Source of the DNA: CAWJLS01 sp963843755
Lineage (GTDB): Bacteria > Acidobacteriota > Thermoanaerobaculia > Multivoradales > DATKCC01
Direction: 5' to 3'
DNA: 64,000 bases
Assembly: GCA_963843755.1 (NCBI GenBank)
Contig: CAWJLS010000010.1
Location: 310,001-374,000, forward strand
Shown: one piece after another, positions 51,458 to 61,122 of the stretch
Layout: the number at the start of each line of letters is the position of its first letter
Position numbering within the stretch: the first letter of the stretch is position 1
Notes under the pieces: model-generated
The model's input: the letters and a program-made list of their open reading frames with translations, nothing else
Told to the model about the DNA's origin: nothing
The model's database searches: none
Program-made: the position numbers and the translations under genes

Positions 51458-51840
51458 TCACGCGAGCCGTTCGTCCCCCCGCCCCGCTCCACAACCAGAC
51501 CGTTCGCCACGCTGCGCGACAACTCAGCGCGTTGTTGCGGGAAGACGGGGTGGGTGGTGGGGTCCCTTGCCCCCCACGCGGTGGGACGCGGGGGGAGAGG
51601 GGCCGAGGGACTTGGGGGCGATCTTGGGGACCGCGGTCTTCGAGGCTCGGAGGGGCGGGGCTCCCGAGCTGCTCGGTGAACGTGGCCGGGCTCGCATCTC
51701 GGGTGGCCGTCAGCCGGGCGGCGAGGTCCAGGTCCGACTGGTGAAGCGCCACCGTGCGCCGATGAGGTTGGAGCTCGGACCCAAGAGTGAAGGAAGGGGA
51801 GTCAGCGCGGAGTGAGCTCGCTCGGTGGCCCTTTGGCCGG
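51458..51840. other. Intergenic stretch with no supported feature
   Basis: This is the remainder of the gap between the Nudix gene (plus strand) and the end of the CHAT-STAND gene (minus strand). It is G-rich with short purine runs (for example near 51585-51625). I see no convincing gene, RNA or terminator. Confidence 0.5.
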
Positions 51841-54800
51841 TCAATCGCCGTTGTCTTCGGTTCCGAGAGTCTCGGTTGCGGTGCCGCTGTCGATGGCGCT
51901 CTGGATCTCCTCTGCAAACTGGTCGACGGCGGCCTGAAGCTGCTCCGGGTCGGCCTTGAAGGCGGTCAGGGTTTGTTGGAGAGCCGAGAGCTCCGGCCGG
52001 GCCAGGAGGTCGGCGAGGCGGGGGAGGGGGTAGGTCTCTCCTGCCGCCGCGGTGTGGTGCATGGCCAGCGCCAGGTTCTTGTTGATCTGAGTGAGGATTT
52101 GCCCGTGCCCGGTGATCATGGAGTAGACGATCGCTGCCAGGCGGTGCCTGGCGGCCTCGTGGATTTCTCCGGTCTTGGTCAGGTAGTTGGCGAGGTTGTT
52201 GTGGGAGATCGCGCGATCCCCCAGGTCCGGGAGGCTGTTGCAGATCGTCAAGGCCTGGCGCTCGAGGCCGACCGCCTGCCCCAGGTCCCCCCGCTCCTTC
52301 CATAGATTCGCGAGCGCCGTCAGGGCCCGCCCCTCGCCTGTCTGGTCTCCTTTGTCGCGGTAGACCGCGAGGCAGCCCTCGAGCACGTCCTGGGCCTCGT
52401 CCAGGCGGCCGAGGCGGAGGAGAGGGCCGTACCGATTGAACCGGGTTCCGGCCAGCTCGTGGGCCCCCTCGCCGAGGGCGCGCTCTGTCTGCTCGGTCTC
52501 CTCCAGGAGGACCAGGCAGGCCTGCCAGTGCTTCAGGGCCAGGTTCGCTTGTCTGGCGATGTCCAGCGCGCCTACGTATGCTCGCCCCAAGAAGATCGGG
52601 TCCGGCGCCTCGGGAACCGGCTTGCCGGCGCGGTGCCGGTTCCACCAGGTGCGGATCTCGACCAGTCGTCGCTGCACCTCGGGCAGGGCGTTCTCCACAT
52701 CTCCCCGATTGATGTCGATCCGCAGGGCTTCGAGCTCGCTTCCCAGAACGTCGACCCGCGGAGAGCCGGCCTGCTTCTTGGCTTCGGCGCTCCGGAGGTA
52801 GGTGGCCTGGGCCGCGTCGAGCTGACCGACGTGCCGGAGGGCAATTGCCCAGTTCTGGCAGATCCAGCCGACATTTCTCCAGTGCTCCGCCTTCTCGGCC
52901 TCGTCGGCCGCCTGGCGGTAGAAGGGCAGCGCCCCGTCGGGTCGGCCTCCCATTCTGAGGGCGTCGGCCAGGTACGTCCGGACGCTCCAGCGAACCTCTC
53001 CCGGGGGGAGCTCGTCCGCCACACCCCGGAGCCGGGCGACGACCTCGCGGAGGAGGACCGGGTCGCGGGTGCCGATCACCAGGCCGCTGGCGAAGGATCC
53101 GAGACGGTCGAAGGCCCGGGCCTGGACCAGGTGGGCGAGGGCCCGGCGGCCCAGTTCGGCGGCTTGGTCCCTCGATCCGGGAGCGCCCGAAGTTCGAAGG
53201 TCTTGAAACCTGGCGGCGTACCGCTCGCCGTAGGCGGTCCGGACCTCCGCTTCGGTCCGGTGACGCCGCTCGTCCGGGTGTCGCTCCATCCAGGCGGCCG
53301 TCCGCTCCCGCACCAGCTCATGGAAGGCGTAGGCGCCGCCGTCCTCGGTCTCCCGGTGGAGGAGCCCGGCAGTGGTGAGCTCGGTCAGGAGCGGCTCGAC
53401 GGCCGGGGCGGGGGTGGACGCGCCCACCGTCTCGCCCGACCAGACTCCCTCGATCATTCCGTAGTCCACCGGCTCGCCGGCCAGGGTCACGACCCAGAGG
53501 AGCCGGCGGGCGTCGGGGGTGAGCCGCTCCAGCAGGAGGTCGACGGACCGGACGGCGACGTCCTCCAGGTAGTCGTGCTCCTTGCGCTGCTCCTCGTCCG
53601 AGAGGTCTTCGTCGAAGAGGTCCGGGAGGGCGGCGAGGCCGGCGGTCGTCAGGGTGTCGAGGGCTTGCTCCAGGGCCTCGGGGTCGCCGGCCAGGGCGGC
53701 GAGGCGGGTGAGGATGAGGGGGTGGCCCCGGCTCACGGTGAGCAGGCGGACGACCAGGCGCCAGCCGCCGTCGTCGGAGTAGGCCAGGTCCCGGAGCGCA
53801 GGGTGGGCCTGGACGAACAGGATCGCCTGGTCCATGGGGAGCGGGCCGAGGGGGATCCAGAGGGTGCGGTCGGCGCGGTCGGGCCCCGTCAGGGAGGCCG
53901 GGCGGTGGCGGGTGGTGATCAGCAGGCGGGAGCCGGTGCCGGGCAGGTTCTTCGCCAGGTGGCTGAGCAGGCGGTCCCACTCCGGGTTCGCGCAGGCGTA
54001 GCCGGCGTCGGTGGGGAGCGTCTCGAGCTGGGTCTCGAAGTTGTCCAGCACCAGGAGCAGGCGGTGGCTCCGGAGCGCTTCGAGGAGGTTGTCGCGCAGC
54101 AGTCGGTAGCGCTCCTCTCCCTGGAGGTCTTCCCGTGGCGGCAGGTAGATCCGCCTGTTGGGATGGCTCCGTGAGCGCTCTTCGTACTCCGGGCTATGAA
54201 GGGCCAGGCGGCGGTCCAGTTGGGTGAGGAGCTCGTCCACGCTCAGCGGGGTGGGCTTCGACTGGAACGCGAACACGCCGTCGAGGTCCCGGTGCCAGAG
54301 GTGGATCGCTTCGGCGGCGAGGGCCGTCTTGCCGAGCCCGGCGAGGCCCTGGACCAGGGCCACGGCCGGTCCCTCGCGGGCGAGCCACGTCGTCCGGAGG
54401 TGGGTGAGCTCTCGGCCCCGGCCGACGAACCGCTCCGGGCGGTCGAGCTCCCGGCTTCCGACCAGGAGGGGCTGCGGTCGAGGGCGCCTCTCCTCGAGCG
54501 CCGGGCTGCGGCCGGCCGGCGGGTGGAGCGGGCCCACCTCCCGGCCGAACACCAGGGGTGTGGCGTGGTCGACCGGGTGGAAGGCCGGGTCCGGCCGGCC
54601 GGCGAGCCTCTTCCGAGCCAGGGCCTTTCGAGCGAGCGAGAGGGCTTTTGCCGGGCTCTTGGGGCTCGTGTCCGCCAGCAGGTACCGGTAGAACAGCCGG
54701 CCCAGCTCGCGGGCGTAGGCGTCCCCGACCTCGTAGCGCATGGCCACCACCTGCGGCACGCCGGCCCGGAGGAGGGCCATCGCGGTGCCGGTGTAGCCCG

Positions 54801-55806
54801 GGCGTTCGGTCGTGAGCTGGGGGAGGGCGTCCGCTTCGGGTGCGGCGTCCTCGGCCAGGGCTCTCTCTCCGCCTTGGAGACCGTCTCCGGTCGCCTCCGT
54901 GGCCCGGGTCGCCGGATCGGCCTCTCGCAGGGCGCCGCGGAGCTCGTCCCAGCTCCGGGCCTTCACCAGGGTGCCGGAGAGGCAGGCGCTCAGCACGACC
55001 AGGTGGGGCAGGAAGCCGCCCGCGTCGTCGAAGAGCTCCAGGAGCTCCTCGCCCGAGATCCGGTCGGGCTTGCCATCTTCGCCGTAGAGCTCCAACAGGT
55101 CGTGGTGGCCGTGGCCGCTCCAGTGGACCACGTGGTACCCGGACCGGTCCTCGATCCGGCGGCGGAGGAGCTCCCGGGTCACGCCGTGGCAGAGCACGTC
55201 CACCTCGACCCGCCGGTTGGGAAGGATGTCGTCGTAGAACAGGTCCAGCAGTCCCTCCCGCTCGAGGCGCATGGCGAGGGGGCGAGAGCCCGGGGCTTCG
55301 GAGAAGACCAGCAGCACCCGGACGGTCTCGTCTGGTGTCGGGGCGGGGACCGTCCAGGGACCCGAGTCCATGTCGTCGGTGACCGCCCGTACCACCAGGT
55401 TCCGCTCGAAGAGCGGCTTCTCATCGGGCGCCGGGCGGGCGATCTCCCAGGGCACCCGGGCGAACGCGGCGGCCATGGGGTCGCGGCCGGTCTCCGGCAG
55501 ATGCACCAGGAGGGTCCGGTGCTGGACGCCCTGGGCGAGGGCGCCGGTGATCTCCGGCCCCAGCACCGAGTCGCCGAGGAACACCCCGAGCCGCTCCAGG
55601 ATCTCCTCCGCGGCGCCCGTGCTCCCCTCGTAGCGGCGGACGTGTTCCCGGGTGTCGAAGAGCCCTTCCCAAAGGGAGAGTGAGTGCTCCCCGAAGCGCA
55701 CCTGGTGGGCGCCGACCTGGACCCCGTTCCGGTCCAGCAGGCGGAGCCGGGCCGCCTTGGTCTTCGCGTCGGTCTCGATGAGCAGCTCGTAGGCGGGTGC
55801 GGTCAT
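51841..55806 (-). CDS. CHAT protease-STAND NTPase-TPR protein (NLR-like)
   Basis: 1321 residues. The N-terminal third is a CHAT (caspase HetF-associated with TPRs) domain: FARVPWEIA near 117, GYHVVHWSGHGHHDLLEL with the catalytic His at about 232, LPHLVVLSACLSGTL with the catalytic Cys at about 275, and GYTGTAMALLRAGVPQVVAMRYEV before 360. A STAND/NB-ARC module follows: RFVGRGRELTHL (459-470), Walker A QGLAGLGKTALA (486-497), Walker B LLLVLDNFET (583-592) and LLITTRHR as sensor. After a winged-helix-like part (about 720-860) come many TPR-like helical repeats (about 900-1260). The architecture is sensor repeats, switch and caspase-like effector, as in NLRs. It could be a defence or regulated proteolysis protein. 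It is encoded alone, with no obvious partner or antitoxin. Confidence 0.88.
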   Translation of the reverse strand: MTAPAYELLIETDAKTKAARLRLLDRNGVQVGAHQVRFGEHSLSLWEGLFDTREHVRRYEGSTGAAEEILERLGVFLGDSVLGPEITGALAQGVQHRTLLVHLPETGRDPMAAAFARVPWEIARPAPDEKPLFERNLVVRAVTDDMDSGPWTVPAPTPDETVRVLLVFSEAPGSRPLAMRLEREGLLDLFYDDILPNRRVEVDVLCHGVTRELLRRRIEDRSGYHVVHWSGHGHHDLLELYGEDGKPDRISGEELLELFDDAGGFLPHLVVLSACLSGTLVKARSWDELRGALREADPATRATEATGDGLQGGERALAEDAAPEADALPQLTTERPGYTGTAMALLRAGVPQVVAMRYEVGDAYARELGRLFYRYLLADTSPKSPAKALSLARKALARKRLAGRPDPAFHPVDHATPLVFGREVGPLHPPAGRSPALEERRPRPQPLLVGSRELDRPERFVGRGRELTHLRTTWLAREGPAVALVQGLAGLGKTALAAEAIHLWHRDLDGVFAFQSKPTPLSVDELLTQLDRRLALHSPEYEERSRSHPNRRIYLPPREDLQGEERYRLLRDNLLEALRSHRLLLVLDNFETQLETLPTDAGYACANPEWDRLLSHLAKNLPGTGSRLLITTRHRPASLTGPDRADRTLWIPLGPLPMDQAILFVQAHPALRDLAYSDDGGWRLVVRLLTVSRGHPLILTRLAALAGDPEALEQALDTLTTAGLAALPDLFDEDLSDEEQRKEHDYLEDVAVRSVDLLLERLTPDARRLLWVVTLAGEPVDYGMIEGVWSGETVGASTPAPAVEPLLTELTTAGLLHRETEDGGAYAFHELVRERTAAWMERHPDERRHRTEAEVRTAYGERYAARFQDLRTSGAPGSRDQAAELGRRALAHLVQARAFDRLGSFASGLVIGTRDPVLLREVVARLRGVADELPPGEVRWSVRTYLADALRMGGRPDGALPFYRQAADEAEKAEHWRNVGWICQNWAIALRHVGQLDAAQATYLRSAEAKKQAGSPRVDVLGSELEALRIDINRGDVENALPEVQRRLVEIRTWWNRHRAGKPVPEAPDPIFLGRAYVGALDIARQANLALKHWQACLVLLEETEQTERALGEGAHELAGTRFNRYGPLLRLGRLDEAQDVLEGCLAVYRDKGDQTGEGRALTALANLWKERGDLGQAVGLERQALTICNSLPDLGDRAISHNNLANYLTKTGEIHEAARHRLAAIVYSMITGHGQILTQINKNLALAMHHTAAAGETYPLPRLADLLARPELSALQQTLTAFKADPEQLQAAVDQFAEEIQSAIDSGTATETLGTEDNGD

Positions 55807-56123
55807 CTCGTCGTGGTGGAAGCTCTTGGCATGAGGTCCTCGATGATTGCGATTTCCGGGAGTTACTGTATCGGTTTTTCTGGTACGGCTCGGGCGGAGC
55901 TGGGAGCAGCGTCCTGAGCGTCCTGAGCGTCCCGATAAGGGGGCCCCCGGCCGGCTGCCCTCGGACCTTTCGCGGTCTACGGTCGAGGTCCATGCGAAAT
56001 AGATCCGCCGCGTCCGTCATACCTGGACGAAGGACTCGGAACGGCCGGTGGTGGTTCCGGGCGCCGCACGGAGGGGGATCCAGCGGCGCTCGAGATCGCC
56101 GCCGGCCGTCCTGTTTCCGGGCC

Positions 56124-56840
56124 TCAGCGCGCTGTCGGCCGCTTGCGGACGAGGACCAGGACGGCCGGCAGGGCGTCGGCGCGGGCGTGGAGGGTGATCG
56201 GGACGAGCGGGCCGCGGGTGAAGCGCTCGTCCGGGAAGAGGGCGTCGAGCTCGCGGGCGCCGATGCCGACCAGGCCACGCTCGTCGTCGTCGTCGCGGGC
56301 GCCGCGGAGCAGCAGCCTGCCCCCGGGGCGAAGCACCCGCTCGATCTCCCGGGCGTAGTCCGGGCGGTCTTCCCGATCGATGCCGTGGAGGCAGCCGCGG
56401 TCGAGGACCAGGTCGGCCCATGCGTCGTCGACCGGCAGCCGATAGACGCTGCCCATGCGCCAGTCGACGTGCGTTCCCGCCTCACGGGCCCGCTCTCTGG
56501 CCCGCTTCAGGGCCTCGCGGGAGGAGTCGACGCCGATCGCGTCGAGGCCGAGGCCGGCCAGGTAGATCGCCTCGAGGCCGGCGCCGCAGCCCACGTCGAG
56601 CACCCGACCGGTCCGCCTGACCCCGCTGGTCCCGCCGGTCCCGCTGGTCCTGCCGGTCCCGCCGGTCCCGTCCTCCCGACCGTCCGGCCCCGTTCCCGGG
56701 CCGCCCCTCTCCGGCGGCGGCACCAGCCCGGCGGCGACCACCGCCGCCAGCTCGGCCGGGACCTGGGGCGGGTCCCAGTGATCGAGGTACGAGCCGTCCC
56801 GGTAGGAGCGATCCCAGAAGCTGTCGAAGGGGCGGGCCAC
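56124..56840 (-). CDS. Class I SAM-dependent methyltransferase
   Basis: 238 residues. RVLDVGCGAGLEAIYLAGLGLDAIGVDSS (motif I and the acidic end of strand 2, about 78-106), VDWRMGSVYRLPVDDAWADLVLDRGCLH (motifs II/III) and LRPGGRLLLRG are clear. The opening PFDSFWDRSYRDGSYLDHWD resembles thiopurine/tellurite-type (TehB-like) methyltransferases. A Thr/Gly insert just before motif I (residues about 58-76) is encoded by a 9-bp tandem DNA repeat. The gene is divergent from the isopropylmalate-dehydrogenase-like gene. The substrate is unknown. Confidence 0.88.
   Translation of the reverse strand: MARPFDSFWDRSYRDGSYLDHWDPPQVPAELAAVVAAGLVPPPERGGPGTGPDGREDGTGGTGRTSGTGGTSGVRRTGRVLDVGCGAGLEAIYLAGLGLDAIGVDSSREALKRARERAREAGTHVDWRMGSVYRLPVDDAWADLVLDRGCLHGIDREDRPDYAREIERVLRPGGRLLLRGARDDDDERGLVGIGARELDALFPDERFTRGPLVPITLHARADALPAVLVLVRKRPTAR
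56622..56666 (-). repeat. Five tandem copies of a 9-bp repeat inside the methyltransferase gene
   Basis: Units CCCGCTGGT, CCCGCCGGT, CCCGCTGGT, CCTGCCGGT, CCCGCCGGT in tandem. Being a multiple of three it keeps the frame and encodes a Thr-Gly linker just before the SAM-binding motif. This suggests simple-repeat expansion in a loop. Confidence 0.8.
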
Positions 56841-56920
56841 GGCCGCAGAGTCTACCGGCCGGACCGGTTGCGCGAGCCCCGGACGATTCCGTCAATCACC
56901 GTGCTACCATCCCCGCCGCG

Positions 56921-58006
56921 ATGAACACCACCGATCCACGCGACCGCAGGCCGCAGCGGATCGCCGTTCTGCCGGGCGATGGCATCGGCAAGGACGTCAC
57001 CGCCGAGGCGGTGAAGGTCCTGGAAGCGGCGGCCGCGCGATTCGATCTTCCCCTCGAGCTCGAGACGTTCCTCTGGGACGCCGACCGCTACCTCGACACC
57101 GGCGAGACGCTGCCCGAAGGCGCGCTCGACGACTTCCGCGAAAACTACTCGGCGATCTTCATCGGTGCCTACGGCGACCCGCGGGTGCCGGACATGCGCC
57201 ACGCTGCCGACATCCTGCTGGGCACCCGCTTCCAGCTCGACCTCTACATCAACTTCCGGCCGATCAAGCTGTACGACAAGCGGCTGTGTCCGCTCAAGGA
57301 CCGCGACGAGTCGGAGGTCGACTTCGTGGTCTTCCGCGAGAACACCGAGGGCGCCTACGTCGGCGCCGGCGGCCGGCTCAAGGAGGGCACGCCGGACGAG
57401 GTCGCGGTCCAGGAGGAGATCCACACCCGCAAGGGGGTCGAGCGGATCATCCGGGCGGCGTTCGAGTGGGCCCGCGAGCACGGCAGGAAGCGCGTGCTGA
57501 TGGCGGACAAGTCGAACATCATGCAGCACGCCCACGACCTCTGGCAGCGCTGCTTCAAAGAGGTGGCGGCGGAGTTCCCGGACATCGAGCCGCAGCACAT
57601 GTTCGCCGACGCGCTGGCCATGCAGATGGTGAGGAAGCCCGATCTGCTGGACGTGATCGTCACCAACAACATGTTCGGCGACATCCTGTCGGACCTGGGG
57701 GCCGCGCTGCAGGGCGGGCTCGGCCTGGCCGCCTCGGCCAACGTCCACCCGGGGCGGGTGTCGATGTTCGAGCCGGTCCACGGCTCGGCGCCCAAGTATG
57801 CCGGCACCGGCAAGGCCAACCCCCTGGCCGCGATCCTGTCGGCGGCCCTCATGCTCGACTTCCTCGGCCACGCCGAGGCGTCGCAGCGGGTCGAGGCGGC
57901 GGTCTCCGGGGCGCTCAAGTCCGGCCAGACGACGGTCGACCTGGGCGGCGACCTCGACACTGCCGGCGTCGGCGACCGCATCGCGCACGCCGTCTCGGAG
58001 GGTTAG
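56921..58006 (+). CDS. Isocitrate/isopropylmalate dehydrogenase family protein
   Basis: 361 residues, the beta-decarboxylating dehydrogenase fold. IAVLPGDGIGKDVTAEAVKVLEAA, IFIGAYGDPRVPDM, FVVFRENTEGAYVGAGGRL, MADKSNIMQHAHDLW (catalytic Lys) and DVIVTNNMFGDILSDLGAALQGGLGLAASANVHP (the metal-binding Asp signature) are visible. HGSAPKYAGTGKANPLAAILS is the NAD-binding loop. The length suits LeuB (about 360). LYINFRPIKLYDKRL in place of the usual LYANLRP shows a variant substrate loop. It would oxidise 3-isopropylmalate or a similar 2-hydroxy acid with NAD+. An isopropylmalate-synthase-like gene follows in the same direction, which supports a leucine or chain-elongation role. Confidence 0.88.
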   Translation: MNTTDPRDRRPQRIAVLPGDGIGKDVTAEAVKVLEAAAARFDLPLELETFLWDADRYLDTGETLPEGALDDFRENYSAIFIGAYGDPRVPDMRHAADILLGTRFQLDLYINFRPIKLYDKRLCPLKDRDESEVDFVVFRENTEGAYVGAGGRLKEGTPDEVAVQEEIHTRKGVERIIRAAFEWAREHGRKRVLMADKSNIMQHAHDLWQRCFKEVAAEFPDIEPQHMFADALAMQMVRKPDLLDVIVTNNMFGDILSDLGAALQGGLGLAASANVHPGRVSMFEPVHGSAPKYAGTGKANPLAAILSAALMLDFLGHAEASQRVEAAVSGALKSGQTTVDLGGDLDTAGVGDRIAHAVSEG

Positions 58007-58102
58007 CAGCTCGCGGCGGACCGGCGGCGCCTCGGTGGAGGAGTCGACCATATAATCGGTAAGGTCATCCTCGATCTCACGAATCTTCTGCCGGGAGGCG
58101 CC

Positions 58103-59398
58103 ATGGTGCCGCAGGAATCCGACCTGATCTACGACTGGAACCGTGCCGGGGGCGAGGAGCTCAGGCCCGGGCGGGGCAAGGTCGAGCTCGACGACGAGAC
58201 CCTCCGCGACGGTCTCCAGTCGCCGTCGGTGCGCAACCCGACGATCGAGCAGAAGCTCGCGATCCTGCACGGCATGGTCGGCCTGGGCATCGAGTCGGCG
58301 AACATCGGCCTGCCCGGCGCCGGGCCGCACGCCAAGGAGCACACGCTTCGGCTGACCCGGGAGATCGCCGACCAGAAGCTGCCGATCAGGCCCAACTGCG
58401 CGGCGCGCACGGTGCGGGCCGATATCGAGCCGATCGTCGACATCAGCCAGCAGACCGGCCTGCCGGTGGAGGCGAGCTGTTTCATCGGCTCCTCGCCGGT
58501 GCGGCAGTACGCCGAAGGGTGGGAGATGGGTCGCATGCTGCAGCTCACCCGCGACGCGGTCTCCTTCGCGGTCGGCGAGGGGCTGCCGGTGATGTTCGTC
58601 ACCGAGGACACCACCCGCGCCAAGCCGGAGGATCTGCGCCAGCTCTACGCGGCGGCGGTCGAGGCCGGCGCCGAGCGGGTGTGCGTCGCCGACACGGTGG
58701 GGCACGCCACGCCCAACGGCGCGCGCAACGTCATCCGCTTCATCCGCGGGGTGGTGGGCGACGAGGTGAAGGTGGACTGGCACGGCCACCGGGACCGGGG
58801 GCTGTCGGTGATCAACGCGCTGGCGGCGGCCGAGGCGGGCGCCGACCGGCTCCACGGCACGGCGGTCGGCATCGGCGAGCGGGTGGGCAACGCGCCGATC
58901 GACCAGATCCTGGTCAACATGCAACTGCTCGGCTGGATCGACCGCGACCTCTCCGGGCTCGCCGAGTACTGCCGCCTGGTCTCCGAGGTCACCGGGGTGC
59001 CGCTGCCCGACAACTACCCCGTGGTCGGCCGCGACGCCTTCCGCACCGGCACCGGCGTCCACGCGGCGGCGATCATCAAGGCGCAGGCCAAGGGCGAGAA
59101 CTGGCTGGCCGACCTGGTCTACAGCGCGGTGCCGGCGGCGCTCGTCGGCCGTCACCAGGAGATCGAGGTCGGCCCCATGAGCGGCGAGTCGAACGTCGTC
59201 TACTGGCTGAGCAAGCGGGGGATCGAGCCGGAGACGGAGCTGGTCCACGCGATCTTCCAGCAGGCGAAGCGCTCCGATCGCCTGCTCGAGGAGGCCGAGG
59301 TGCTGGCGATCTGTCGCGACCACGGAGTGCCGGTGCCGGAGACCGGGACGGACCAGACGGCCGGGGCGGCCGGAACGGGGGCGAGGGTCCCGGCGTGA
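58103..59398 (+). CDS. 2-isopropylmalate synthase/homocitrate synthase-like protein (HMGL family)
   Basis: 431 residues. VELDDETLRDGLQSPSVRNP carries the acceptor-site DxTxRDG. VCVADTVGHATPNGARNVI and the signature VDWHGHRDRGLSVINALAA, followed by EAGADRLHGTAVGIGERVGNAP, identify the IPMS/HCS/citramalate synthase group, which condense acetyl-CoA with a 2-oxo acid. The protein ends before the regulatory LeuA dimer domain of classical IPMS, so it may be the HCS-like short form. ATG 58103 has GGGAGGCGCC upstream. The stop overlaps the metallo-hydrolase start (GTGA). Confidence 0.87.
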   Translation: MVPQESDLIYDWNRAGGEELRPGRGKVELDDETLRDGLQSPSVRNPTIEQKLAILHGMVGLGIESANIGLPGAGPHAKEHTLRLTREIADQKLPIRPNCAARTVRADIEPIVDISQQTGLPVEASCFIGSSPVRQYAEGWEMGRMLQLTRDAVSFAVGEGLPVMFVTEDTTRAKPEDLRQLYAAAVEAGAERVCVADTVGHATPNGARNVIRFIRGVVGDEVKVDWHGHRDRGLSVINALAAAEAGADRLHGTAVGIGERVGNAPIDQILVNMQLLGWIDRDLSGLAEYCRLVSEVTGVPLPDNYPVVGRDAFRTGTGVHAAAIIKAQAKGENWLADLVYSAVPAALVGRHQEIEVGPMSGESNVVYWLSKRGIEPETELVHAIFQQAKRSDRLLEEAEVLAICRDHGVPVPETGTDQTAGAAGTGARVPA

Positions 59399-60069
59399 AC
59401 GCGGTGCGTGTGGACGGGCCGAGCATGGTCCTGGCCCGGTTGACGGTCGGACCGTTCGCCGAGAACTGCTACATCGTCGGGGTGCCGCCGGCGGTCGCGG
59501 TGGTCGATCCGGGGGCCGAGAGCGCCCGCCTGATCGCCAAGATCGAGGCCGAGGGGTGGCGGCCGGAGGCGGTTCTGCTGACCCACGGCCATCTCGATCA
59601 CATCGCCCACGCCGCGCCGATCGCCGAGCGGTTCGACATCGGCCTCTCCGTCCACCCGCTGGACAAGCCGTACCTCGAGAGCGTGCAGATGCCGGAGTAC
59701 GCCGAGATGATCGGCTACCGCCAGCCGCCCGAGCCGGCGGCCTACTTCGAGGACGGCGAGACCGTCGAGGTGGCCGGGCTGACGCTGGAGGTTCTCCACG
59801 CGCCCGGGCACACGCCGGGCCATGTCTGCCTGGTGCACGAGGCCACCCGGGAGATCCTGGTCGGCGACGTCATCTTCCACCGCGGGGTCGGCCGGGTCGA
59901 CCTGCCCGGCGGCGATCCGGCGGCGCTCGAGCACTCGATCCGCACGGTGCTGTTCGGGCTCGACGGCGACTACATCCTCTACCCGGGGCACGGTCCGGAG
60001 ACCACGCTCGACGCCGAGCGGGACGAGAACCCGTTCTTCGGCCGGCGGGCGACGGTCCGGCTGCGCTGA
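59395..60069 (+). CDS. Metallo-beta-lactamase-fold hydrolase (glyoxalase II-like)
   Basis: 224 residues from GTG 59395, coupled to the previous stop. An ATG at 59425 is a possible alternative. The zinc motif is LLTHGHLDHIAHA (HxHxDH), with further ligands in HAPGHTPGHVCLV, VGDVIFHRGVGRVDL and LYPGHGPETTL. The N-terminus LTVGPFAENCYIVG is typical of the hydroxyacylglutathione-hydrolase-like subgroup. It hydrolyses thioesters or similar esters in the cytoplasm. The substrate is unknown. Confidence 0.92.
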   Translation: MNAVRVDGPSMVLARLTVGPFAENCYIVGVPPAVAVVDPGAESARLIAKIEAEGWRPEAVLLTHGHLDHIAHAAPIAERFDIGLSVHPLDKPYLESVQMPEYAEMIGYRQPPEPAAYFEDGETVEVAGLTLEVLHAPGHTPGHVCLVHEATREILVGDVIFHRGVGRVDLPGGDPAALEHSIRTVLFGLDGDYILYPGHGPETTLDAERDENPFFGRRATVRLR

Positions 60070-60101
60070 GGGCGCCCGGCTCCAACGTGGCCGGAGCGAC
60101 C

Positions 60102-60986
<885 letters not shown>

Positions 60987-61012
60987 GGCGGGCTCTCCGG
61001 CCGAGGGGTCTC

Positions 61013-61037
61013 GAGCCTCGACGGGGCGTCGAGGCTC
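61013..61037 (+). terminator. Perfect 10-bp hairpin after xerD
   Basis: GAGCCTCGAC-GGGGC-GTCGAGGCTC, beginning 27 bp after the xerD stop. No T-run follows, so it is either a weak or factor-dependent terminator or a leader structure for the next gene. Confidence 0.5.
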
Positions 61038-61122
61038 AGGAGGCCGCGGCGCGGCCATGATCGGGTGACGTGTGACGGGGAAATGCCCGGGGACGTAAAC
61101 TCGGTTGAAGAGACCGAGCGTC

